From positions 1 to 49,215 of the forward strand of contig JAFXOX010000010.1 of NCBI GenBank assembly GCA_017528345.1: 49,215 nucleotides of DNA, read 5' to 3'. Made by a program: the position numbers and the translations under genes. The DNA comes from Desulfovibrio sp. Its GTDB lineage: Bacteria; Desulfobacterota; Desulfovibrionia; Desulfovibrionales; Desulfovibrionaceae. Under the pieces are notes generated by a model. It had not been told where the DNA came from and did not search any database. It saw nothing but the letters and a program-made list of their open reading frames with translations. This document shows positions 26,852-34,179 of the stretch, piece by piece (the stretch's first letter is position 1; each line of letters opens with the position of its first letter).

Positions 26852-27967
26852 ATGGGAAAACGCTGGAATCGACGCAAACTCCTCGCGTTCCTGACAGGAC
26901 TTGGCTTGGGTGGCGCAGCTCTTTTTGTACACAGTCCGCGCTTTGGGGCCTTGCCTGACAGCGAGGAAAAAGCCCGTTTTGCCCAGAGTTTGCATTTTCG
27001 CCATGGGCGTTTTTGCAATACCCTTGCGACCAGTGTCTTGGCCAAGGGTGAGAGTAGCGTAAAGATCTGGCTTGACTTTCTCTTTGGCCCCAAAAGAGAG
27101 CGTCTTGTTCCCAAGGAACCTCTTCCGGTTGTGAAGAGCGATTTTTGGCGTTTGGCTCAAGGCGCGGACTGTCTGGTCTGGCTTGGGCATTCTTCATTTT
27201 TTCTGCATTTTGCAGGCCTCAATATCCTCATTGACCCCGTCCTGAGCTCCTACGCAGCTCCCCTGCCTTTAGCCGTGCGTGCTTTCCCCGGTACAAGTGT
27301 TTTTCACGCTTCGGATTTCCCTCCTCTTGATCTGCTTTTGATTTCCCACGACCATTGGGATCATCTTGATTATGCGACATTGCAGGCGCTTTTACCCAAA
27401 ACAGCCCGGGTTGTGACCGGCCTTGGGGTTGGCGCCCATCTGCGTCGCTTTGGTTGCCCTGAGGAAAAAATCCATGAGGCGGACTGGGGCGATAGTCTGC
27501 GCTTTGGAGAGCTCTCTGTGCATGTGACCTGCGCACGGCATTTTTCAGGGCGTTTTCTGACGAGGGACGCGTCACTGTGGGTGGGTTTTGCCTTGCAAGG
27601 TCCACAGCATAAGCTTTTTTTCAGTGGGGATAGCGGCTATGGACCGCATTTTGCGGAAATCGGGCAGCAGTTTGGTGGTTTTGATCTCGTGCTTCTGGAT
27701 ATGGGTCAGTATAATAGCCGTTGGCCAGATATCCACATGTGCCCGGAACAGACCGCACAAGCTGCAGATGATCTTCAGGCCAGAGCCCTTGTGCCAACCC
27801 ATGTAGGGCGTTTTTGCATTTCCACCCATCCTTGGGACGAACCTTTTCTGCGTATGGCAAAGGCTGCACAAAACCATAACTTTGCCATGCTGAGTCCCCG
27901 TATCGGCGAAACGCTGTTTTTTGACCGCACGATGCCTTTTCCTGCGTGGTGGCAGGGCAGAGCCTGA
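26852..27967 (+). CDS. UlaG/NAPE-PLD-like metallo-beta-lactamase-fold hydrolase
   Basis: 371 aa. A hydrophobic N-terminal segment (about residues 10-27) suggests a membrane anchor or signal. The metal motif 'SHDHWDHLD' (about residue 166) is the HxHxDH form, with further ligands in 'ARHFSG' and 'SGDSGYG' and the late 'PTHVGRF'. This matches UlaG/NAPE-PLD-like hydrolases such as YtnP/RomA relatives. Its start is only 16 bp after the right end of the TnpB element, and no strong ribosome binding site is visible. The substrate is unknown. Confidence 0.88.
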   Translation: MGKRWNRRKLLAFLTGLGLGGAALFVHSPRFGALPDSEEKARFAQSLHFRHGRFCNTLATSVLAKGESSVKIWLDFLFGPKRERLVPKEPLPVVKSDFWRLAQGADCLVWLGHSSFFLHFAGLNILIDPVLSSYAAPLPLAVRAFPGTSVFHASDFPPLDLLLISHDHWDHLDYATLQALLPKTARVVTGLGVGAHLRRFGCPEEKIHEADWGDSLRFGELSVHVTCARHFSGRFLTRDASLWVGFALQGPQHKLFFSGDSGYGPHFAEIGQQFGGFDLVLLDMGQYNSRWPDIHMCPEQTAQAADDLQARALVPTHVGRFCISTHPWDEPFLRMAKAAQNHNFAMLSPRIGETLFFDRTMPFPAWWQGRA

Positions 27968-27996
27968 GTGGTGTGCACGTATTTTGAGGAAATTCA

Positions 27997-29637
27997 ATGT
28001 CTGTATGTTGCGATATTACAAGACTCCCCTTAGGGAAGACCGGCTTTTTGGATATCCGGAACCGAGACAAGATTTACGTTGACAAGACACAACTCATTGC
28101 CCACATGGCAAGCCTCGATAGTCCCCTTTTCCTTTCAAGGCCGAGGCGTTTTGGGAAGTCTCTTCTTGTCGATATGTTGCATACGCTTTTTGCTCGTGGG
28201 CTTGAGCCTTTTCACGGGCTCGCCCTGGAAGAATTGTGGCGGGATACAACATATAATGTTGTGCACATCGATTTTTCCAGCCTGGCTTCCAAAGATCCAA
28301 ATGCCTTTGCAAAAGCCTTGCGTAATAAAATTCTTTATGAATTTGACATACACGATAAAAATATAGCTCTTGATATCACTGGAGAATGCCGTTCACCAGA
28401 TGAAATATTTGGAATAATTGCAGATGACCTTGTAGATAATAGCACTGTACTTCTTATTGATGAATACGACGCCCCTTTGACACATCATATGAGTAATGTA
28501 GATGATCTACAGAATATCATGCGTATTCTGAATAGTTTTTATGCTGTTATTAAAGAATATTCAAGAAAATTCCGTTTTATTTTTATGACAGGAGTTACTC
28601 GTACTGCCCATGTTTCTATTTTTTCTGCCTTTAATAATCTTAGAGATTTGAGCCTAGAAAAAGAATACAATGCTTTGTTGGGCTTTACAGAAGATGAAAT
28701 AAGAAAATATTTTGATCAATTTGTAGGCAATGCAGCCAATACATTAGGCCTATCAAAAAATGCCGTCTACGCTCGGCTGGCGCAATGGTATGATGGCTTT
28801 CAGTTTGCTCTTGATGCCGGTGAAACTCTTTATAATCCCTGGTCGGTGCTCAGCTTTTTGCAGAGTCCGAAAAATGGCTTTCAAAACTACTGGTATCAAT
28901 CCGGTGGCATTTCCACCCTTGTTGCGAGCTACCTGAAAGTGCACGACAATGTTGATTTTATGAATTACGACAGTCGGGAAATTGTTGTTGACAGGCAGCA
29001 GCTTGCAGACCGCTATGAACTCGCAGACATGCCTCGAGAGATTCTCCTTTGGCAGGCAGGATATTTTTCCCTGCGCACAAGACCAAGCGGCAGCCTGCGA
29101 CTTGTGCCCCCCAATGGTGAAGTCGAAGCAAGCCTGCTGAGGCTGTATTTCACGGCCAATAACCTGAAACCCGAAGCGCACACGCGTGAGTTGATTGAAC
29201 AACTGGTCGCACCCATAGACAGGATGGATCTTTTGACCATTGTGGGGACGTTTAACGCTATTTTACATACCTGTGTTTCTCCCAAGGCTGCCATTTTCAA
29301 GGATGAACGCTCTGTGCGCGACATTATTTTCACCGCGTTGTTTCTTTTTGCGCCGTTGCAGCTTTTGAAGGAGCGTGAATCGGTGAGGGGCTATTCTGAT
29401 CTTGAGTTGATCACGTCCAAGACACACATGGTTATTGCGTTTACAAGGACATATCCCAAAGGAGAGACAGGTTCCTCCCCACGCGACGCCAAAGCGTCAC
29501 TTGCCGAGGCTATCGACCAGATTGAAAGCCACCACTACGGGGAAGCGCCCTTTTCTGTTCAGACGCTTTTCCGCGTTGCCATGGTCATTTCGACAGAAGA
29601 AAAAAAGATCCTGCCCGAGTACTGCGCAATTGTGTGA
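27997..29637 (+). CDS. AAA-ATPase-like / PD-(D/E)XK nuclease-like protein
   Basis: 546 aa with GAGGAAA before the ATG. The N-terminal 'FLSRPRRFGKSLLVDML' (about 45-61) is the P-loop of the AAA-ATPase_like family (PF09820 type), with 'LLIDEYDAPL' (about 151-160) as Walker B. The C-terminus resembles the attached PD-(D/E)XK nuclease domain. Such proteins occur in many copies in anaerobes; the role is unknown. The middle (about 28300-28760) is visibly more AT-rich than both ends, suggesting a mosaic gene. Confidence 0.85.
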   Translation: MSVCCDITRLPLGKTGFLDIRNRDKIYVDKTQLIAHMASLDSPLFLSRPRRFGKSLLVDMLHTLFARGLEPFHGLALEELWRDTTYNVVHIDFSSLASKDPNAFAKALRNKILYEFDIHDKNIALDITGECRSPDEIFGIIADDLVDNSTVLLIDEYDAPLTHHMSNVDDLQNIMRILNSFYAVIKEYSRKFRFIFMTGVTRTAHVSIFSAFNNLRDLSLEKEYNALLGFTEDEIRKYFDQFVGNAANTLGLSKNAVYARLAQWYDGFQFALDAGETLYNPWSVLSFLQSPKNGFQNYWYQSGGISTLVASYLKVHDNVDFMNYDSREIVVDRQQLADRYELADMPREILLWQAGYFSLRTRPSGSLRLVPPNGEVEASLLRLYFTANNLKPEAHTRELIEQLVAPIDRMDLLTIVGTFNAILHTCVSPKAAIFKDERSVRDIIFTALFLFAPLQLLKERESVRGYSDLELITSKTHMVIAFTRTYPKGETGSSPRDAKASLAEAIDQIESHHYGEAPFSVQTLFRVAMVISTEEKKILPEYCAIV

Positions 29638-29739
29638 TGGCTTGCAGTGCCCTTCTTGCAAGGTCCTGGCAGTTTGTGTCGAGGTAAGGATTATCGAATA
29701 CGGCGTGTTCTCCATTGGCGTGAGCTGAGCAGCTCTTTG

Positions 29740-30747
29740 CTAGCAGATACGTGGCAAAAGCTCGCCTGTGGGTCTTGGCAGCAGCGTTTTGGCGCCAATG
29801 GCTGTTTCCACCACAACGGAGCCGGGCTTCAGGTGAGCATTGACATAGCCTATGCATTTTGCCCCCTGACCGTGCGGAAGAGCCTGGAGGCTTTTGAGAA
29901 TGTCTTGGGCATGCTCCTTGGGCACCATGAGCACAAGGCGTCCTTCACAGGCAAGGTAGAGCGGATCCAGCCCCAGCATGTTGCAGATGCCCCTGACCTG
30001 GGGATCCACGGGTATGTCTTCCTGCGTAATTTCGATACCCACCTGGCTTTGGCCTGCGATTTCGTAAAGTACTGTGCCTACGCCGCCACGCGTGGCGTCG
30101 CGGATAACATGAATATCCGGACATGTCTTGAGGCTTGCCTCCACAAGATGCCAGAGAGGGGCACAGTCACTTGTGACCTGGGCTTCAATGCCAAATTCCT
30201 CACGTGCCAGCAGGATGGCTGCACCATGGCGGCCAATGTCCCCGGTGACGAGAATGGCGTCGCCGTCACAGGCTTTGGCGCCAGAGGTTGCAATGCCAGG
30301 GAGAATGCGGCCAATACCAGAGGTTGTGATAAAAACCTTATCCACCTGTCCTTTGCTGGCAACCTTGGTATCTCCGGCCACAAGGGCGACGCCTGCTTCC
30401 TTGGCAGTCTCTGCCATTGCCTGGGCAATGCGTTCCAAGTCCTCCAGAGCAAAGCCTTCCTCCAGCACAAAGGCACAGGAAAGCCAGAGGGGCTCTGCCC
30501 CCATACAGGCGAGATCATTGACTGTGCCGCAGATGCTTAATTTCCCGATATTGCCGCCAGGAAAAAAGGGCGGAGAGACAATGAAGCCATCGGTGGAAAA
30601 AGCCAGGCGTTCCTTGCCCATGGGCAGAACCGCCGCATCATCGGCGGTAAAATAGGGATTGGCAAAATGGGCCTTGAAGACGCGGTCAATGAGCTGCTGT
30701 GTCTGCACGCCTCCGCCGCCATGGGCCAGAAGCACGGTACGTTCCAT
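29740..30747 (-). CDS. hypE: Hydrogenase maturation protein HypE
   Basis: 335 aa from the ATG at 30745-30747, seven bases after GGAG; an ATG two codons upstream is too close to that site. HypE dehydrates a carbamoyl group on its C-terminal cysteine to thiocyanate for the CN ligands of [NiFe] hydrogenase. The C-terminal 'PRIC' with that cysteine is present, as are the 'AHGGGG' N-terminus and the 'DATRGGVGTVLYEIA' ATP-binding segment (about 219-233). Last gene of hypC-hypD-hypE. Confidence 0.96.
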   Translation of the reverse strand: MERTVLLAHGGGGVQTQQLIDRVFKAHFANPYFTADDAAVLPMGKERLAFSTDGFIVSPPFFPGGNIGKLSICGTVNDLACMGAEPLWLSCAFVLEEGFALEDLERIAQAMAETAKEAGVALVAGDTKVASKGQVDKVFITTSGIGRILPGIATSGAKACDGDAILVTGDIGRHGAAILLAREEFGIEAQVTSDCAPLWHLVEASLKTCPDIHVIRDATRGGVGTVLYEIAGQSQVGIEITQEDIPVDPQVRGICNMLGLDPLYLACEGRLVLMVPKEHAQDILKSLQALPHGQGAKCIGYVNAHLKPGSVVVETAIGAKTLLPRPTGELLPRIC

Positions 30748-30773
30748 GAGCATTCTCCGTTTACAAAGATCGT

Positions 30774-31820
30774 TTAGGACTGGCCATACTGGAAATAGGC
30801 CGCACAGGTACCTTCACTGGAAACCATGCAGGCGCCCACAGGATGTGTTGGTGTACAGGCACGGCCAAAGACGCCGCAGTCTGTTGGCAGACATTCTCCC
30901 TTGAGCACCTCGCCGCAGCGGCAATGGGGATTGGGCTTGCCTGACTGTGGGGGAATGGCAAAACGAAGGCGAGCATCGCGTGCGCTGAACTTTTTTGCGA
31001 GACGCAGCCCTGAACCCTCTATGACGCCAAGGCCACGCCACTCGGCATCACAGCTCTCCATGGTATCGGCGATGAGTTGTTGGGCGGAAGGATTGCCTTC
31101 GTCTTTGACGACCCTTGGGTAGCCGTTGACAAAAAAGGGCTCGCCTTTTTCGCTTTCGTGGACAATGCAGGCAAGGGCTGTGAGAATCTCTGCCGCCGTA
31201 AAGCCGCAGACAACACCTGAGACCCCTTTGTCTTTGAGGGCTTTACAGGTTTGGGTTCCGCTGATTGCCACAACGTGACCCGGGTAGAGAAAGGCATCGG
31301 CTGAGCCCTCAAGCGCCTCATAGGCCCTGGGCATGGTCTTATTGGCACAGAGCAGGGAAAAATTGGCAATTCCCCGTTTTTCAGCTTCCTGCACAGCTAA
31401 ACATTCACCAGGTACGGTTGTCTCAAAGCCCACGGAGAGAAAGACCACCTCGCGTTCTTCTTGCCGGGCAATGTCCAGGGCATCCAGCGGAGAATAGACC
31501 ATGCGCACCTGGGCACCTTTCTGTCGAGCCTGTGCCAGACTCATCTCTGAGCCAGGCACCCGCAGAAGATCGCCAAAGGTTGTGAGCACAACGTCCTTTT
31601 CCAGAGCAAGGTAAATGGCCTCATCAATATAGCTGACCGGCGTCACACAGACAGGACAGCCAGGTCCTGAGATCAGGGTCAGTGATGCGGGGAGAACCTG
31701 GCGGATCCCCAAACGGAAGATCTCGTGGGTATGGGTCCCGCACACTTCCATAATTTTCAGGGGAGGCCCTGCATAGGCTTTGAGAAGGCTCAGGGCCTTG
31801 CTTGCGACATCGTCTTGCAT
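30774..31820 (-). CDS. hypD: Hydrogenase maturation protein HypD
   Basis: 348 aa. HypD carries the [4Fe-4S] cluster and, with HypC, holds the Fe(CN)2CO unit. 'EVCGTHTHEIFRLGIRQVLP' and 'GPGCPVCVTP' are its signatures; the C-terminal cluster cysteines are in 'CRCGEVLKG..CLP', 'GRACTPTHPVGACMV' and 'EGTCAAYF'. The ATG has a GAGG ribosome binding site, 14 bp after the hypC stop. hypA and hypB are not in this window. Confidence 0.96.
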   Translation of the reverse strand: MQDDVASKALSLLKAYAGPPLKIMEVCGTHTHEIFRLGIRQVLPASLTLISGPGCPVCVTPVSYIDEAIYLALEKDVVLTTFGDLLRVPGSEMSLAQARQKGAQVRMVYSPLDALDIARQEEREVVFLSVGFETTVPGECLAVQEAEKRGIANFSLLCANKTMPRAYEALEGSADAFLYPGHVVAISGTQTCKALKDKGVSGVVCGFTAAEILTALACIVHESEKGEPFFVNGYPRVVKDEGNPSAQQLIADTMESCDAEWRGLGVIEGSGLRLAKKFSARDARLRFAIPPQSGKPNPHCRCGEVLKGECLPTDCGVFGRACTPTHPVGACMVSSEGTCAAYFQYGQS

Positions 31821-31834
31821 GCTGACCTCGTGGC

Positions 31835-32068
31835 TTAGGATAGCTGATTATCCTTGGGATTGAGGATGCCGGCAAGCACGTGGCTACTCTCCTCGGTATC
31901 GCTTTCGCTGATCTTGGCTATGGCAATGCCGGCATGAACCATGACATAGTCGCCGGGCTCAAGGTCGCTGAGCAGTTGGGATGAGACCTCACGTCTGGCC
32001 CCATCGGCATCAATGAGCGCTGTGCCGCGGTCGACCCGGACCACTTTTGCAGAAAGTCCAACACACAT
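31835..32068 (-). CDS. hypC: Hydrogenase maturation chaperone HypC
   Basis: 77 aa starting 'MCVG', with the essential Cys2. 'DLEPGDYVMVHAGIAIAKIS' is the conserved HypC/HupF core. It shuttles the Fe(CN)2CO precursor with HypD to the large subunit of [NiFe] hydrogenases. An AAGGAG precedes the ATG by five bases. First gene of the hypCDE transcript, divergent from the DsbA-like gene. Confidence 0.95.
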   Translation of the reverse strand: MCVGLSAKVVRVDRGTALIDADGARREVSSQLLSDLEPGDYVMVHAGIAIAKISESDTEESSHVLAGILNPKDNQLS

Positions 32069-32110
32069 AGAAACTCCTTAGGCGCGTAAAGCGCTTTTTT
32101 TTGGCTTATG

Positions 32111-32122
32111 GTAACTCGTTAC
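32111..32122. repeat. Small palindrome between hypC and the DsbA-like gene
   Basis: GTAAC-TC-GTTAC in the region between the divergent genes. It could be an operator, for instance for the nearby HxlR regulator, but nothing in the sequence shows this. Confidence 0.3.
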
Positions 32123-32297
32123 GATAGTGCGTGATAGGCTCGCACGCATCTTTTTCCCGCACAGGCAGAAATACTCCATACTTTTCTTTTGGAAAGGAAC
32201 GCAATAATTTTTGGGGACTTGCGCAGATACTGAAAAAACCTCTATAGGTAACGTATTCCTGCTCCCGTTTTGCCAGGAGCGTAATCTGGAGGAAAGA

Positions 32298-32984
32298 ATG
32301 CGTATCGAAATCTGGTCTGATTTTGCCTGTCCCTACTGTTATATTGGTGAAGCTCGCCTCAAGGCTTGTTTGCACGCCCTTGGCGCGGAGGATAGGGTTG
32401 AGCTTGTCATGAAAAGCTTTGAACTTGACCCCAACTGCAGCCGGGAGGTGTTAACAAAAACGCCTGAGCGTTTTGCTGGGAAATACGGTATGACCCTTGA
32501 GGCCGCACAAGCGCGTATTGAAGAGATCAGTGAACTTGGCCGTCGTGAAGGGCTTACCTTCAACTACAGCACAACCCGCTACAGCAATATGTTTGACGCG
32601 CATCGTCTTGCCAAATATGCCGAATCCCTGGGCCACCACGAGATGTACGACACGCTTTTTGCCGCCTATTTTGCCGACAACGAGAATCTGGCCGATCACA
32701 GGGTTTTGTGCGCTCTTGCCCAAAAGGTCGGTCTTGACGGTGAAAAGACAGCACAGATGCTAGCCTCTACAGATTTTAGCGAGATGGTGCGCAGGGACGA
32801 GGAGGAAGCGCACAGTCTCGGTATCCACGGTGTACCGTTTTTTGTGATCAATGGCAGTCTCGTTATGGAAGGCGCTCAGCCTCTGAGCCAGATGACCCGA
32901 ACCCTGGCCGACATGCTCGCCAAAGATGGCGCAGACAGCCCTCAAAAAGCTGGTAGCTGCGGACCTTGCGGCTGCACGTTGTAA
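32298..32984 (+). CDS. DsbA/FrnE-family oxidoreductase
   Basis: 228 aa from the ATG at 32298 with GGAGGAAAGA before it. No signal peptide, so cytoplasmic. The N-terminal 'IEIWSDFACPYCYIG' gives the CPYC redox motif (Cys11, Cys14) of the FrnE-like, 2-hydroxychromene-isomerase-like DsbA group, and 'GIHGVPFFVING' is the cis-proline loop. The C-terminus ends in CGPCGC, an extra cysteine cluster. The glyoxalase-II-like gene starts 11 bp downstream. Confidence 0.9.
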   Translation: MRIEIWSDFACPYCYIGEARLKACLHALGAEDRVELVMKSFELDPNCSREVLTKTPERFAGKYGMTLEAAQARIEEISELGRREGLTFNYSTTRYSNMFDAHRLAKYAESLGHHEMYDTLFAAYFADNENLADHRVLCALAQKVGLDGEKTAQMLASTDFSEMVRRDEEEAHSLGIHGVPFFVINGSLVMEGAQPLSQMTRTLADMLAKDGADSPQKAGSCGPCGCTL

Positions 32985-32995
32985 GGGAGGCTCAT

Positions 32996-33619
32996 GTGCT
33001 TTTGACCATACCCGTTTGCGGCTATTTTGAAGTCAACTGCTACCTCTATGCCGACGATGTGTCGCGTCATGGCTTTCTCATTGACCCGGGCGCTGAGCCG
33101 CAAAAGCTCCTTGCGGTGATTGCTGCCAAGAAGCTTGTGATCGACCACATTCTGCTCACCCATGGCCATTTTGACCATATGGGCGCAGCCGACATCCTGC
33201 ACAGAACCCTTGCTGCCCCCATCCGCATGGCCGAAGAAGGGCGCCTGTACGTGGAAGATAGTGAACGCAATCTTTCAGGGCCCTGTGGCGTTCCTCTTAC
33301 CCTTGCAGATGTAGCTTATTTTGACGCCAAAACGCAGCCAATGTTTCAGGCAGGGGCTTGCAGGCTTCAGGCTTTGCCTGTACCTGGGCATTCCCCAGAT
33401 AGTGTCTGCTATATCTCTTTGGATGAAGCCATCGGCTTTGTGGGTGATACGCTCTACCAGGATGGCATTGGTCTCACCACGTTTCCAGGTGGTGACCCAA
33501 GAGCGCTTTGGTATAGCCTGAACGACGTTATTTTCGCCTTGCCCAAGGAAACCATGCTCTATCTTGGCCATGGTGAGCCAGTCCGTGTTGGGAGCCTCAG
33601 GGCACAGCTTAGGCGTTAG
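32996..33619 (+). CDS. Glyoxalase-II-like metallo-beta-lactamase hydrolase
   Basis: 207 aa from a GTG at 32996, five bases after GGGAGG; a TTG ten codons upstream would overlap the DsbA-like gene and is less likely. 'LTHGHFDHMG' is the HxHxDH motif (about residues 59-64), followed by 'LPVPGHSPDSV' and 'GFVGDTLYQDGIG'. Length and motifs are those of small YcbL-type glyoxalase II proteins. The 3' end overlaps convergent hxlR by 11 bp. Confidence 0.9.
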   Translation: MLLTIPVCGYFEVNCYLYADDVSRHGFLIDPGAEPQKLLAVIAAKKLVIDHILLTHGHFDHMGAADILHRTLAAPIRMAEEGRLYVEDSERNLSGPCGVPLTLADVAYFDAKTQPMFQAGACRLQALPVPGHSPDSVCYISLDEAIGFVGDTLYQDGIGLTTFPGGDPRALWYSLNDVIFALPKETMLYLGHGEPVRVGSLRAQLRR

Positions 33620-33941
33620 CGTCTTCTGGATGCTGGGCTTTTGACCATTCACGCACCTTTGCCAGAGCCCCGACAAGATCTTTGCCGTTTTCCGTCAGCG
33701 AGTACTCCACATGCGGCGGAATTTCGTTGAACTGCTCACGCTGAAGAATGCCGCTTGCCACAAAATCCTTGAGACACTTGGTTAAGGAAAGATCGGTAAT
33801 ACCCGCAAGTTGCTGTTTGAGCTGAGAAAAGCGGACAGAGCCGCCTGTGTAGACAGCCCAAAGCAGGCGTACTTTCCATTTTCCGCCAAGCAGGCTTGTG
33901 GTGTACTCAAGGGGACAGTCAACATGCTTTGCTGTGTTCAT
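33609..33941 (-). CDS. HxlR-family transcriptional regulator
   Basis: 110 aa winged-helix protein: 'CPLEYTTSLLGGKWKVRLLW', 'GSVRFSQL', 'GITDLSLTKCLKDF' and 'PPHVEYSLTENG' are the HxlR landmarks, with the conserved N-terminal Cys9 often used for thiol or aldehyde sensing. It points toward the DsbA-like/MBL pair and may control it. The nearest ribosome binding site (GGAG) is about 13 bases from the ATG. Confidence 0.92.
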   Translation of the reverse strand: MNTAKHVDCPLEYTTSLLGGKWKVRLLWAVYTGGSVRFSQLKQQLAGITDLSLTKCLKDFVASGILQREQFNEIPPHVEYSLTENGKDLVGALAKVREWSKAQHPEDANA

Positions 33942-34068
33942 GGCCGGTGATCAATCTCCGCAAGCTAAAGAAATATCTCCCAGGTATCCAAACCTTTGCC
34001 TGTGCGCCACAAGTATCTCTTCCATGTCTCGTCTGAAAGGGACTGTGAAGGACAGTTCTTGGTATCAG

Positions 34069-34105
34069 CCGCGTTTTCTCGAATATGTGGGAAAACGCGG
34101 TTTTT
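34069..34105 (+). terminator. Hairpin downstream of hypF, terminator-like on the plus strand
   Basis: CCGCGTTTTC (34069-34078) and GAAAACGCGG (34091-34100) form a perfect 10-bp stem, followed by TTTTT on the plus strand. No plus-strand gene needs it here. On the minus strand it lies after hypF without a T-run, so it may act as a 3' stabilising hairpin for the long hyd-hypF transcript. Confidence 0.5.
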
Positions 34106-34179
34106 GCGTTTCGCCACATCTTCTGCTTTTTGCGGCCTGACTTTCGTTTTTGCAGCTTTCGGCAGGCTTTCTCAGGCTT

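Noticed and set aside
32076..32104. Terminator GCGC-GTAAA-GCGC plus T8 upstream of hypC
   Set aside because: Only four base pairs and no plus-strand gene ends there; it sits in the hypC leader.
33898..34140. Plus-strand gene ended by the hairpin at 34069
   Set aside because: The open frame there overlaps the HxlR start and has no protein-like features; the hairpin lies inside it.
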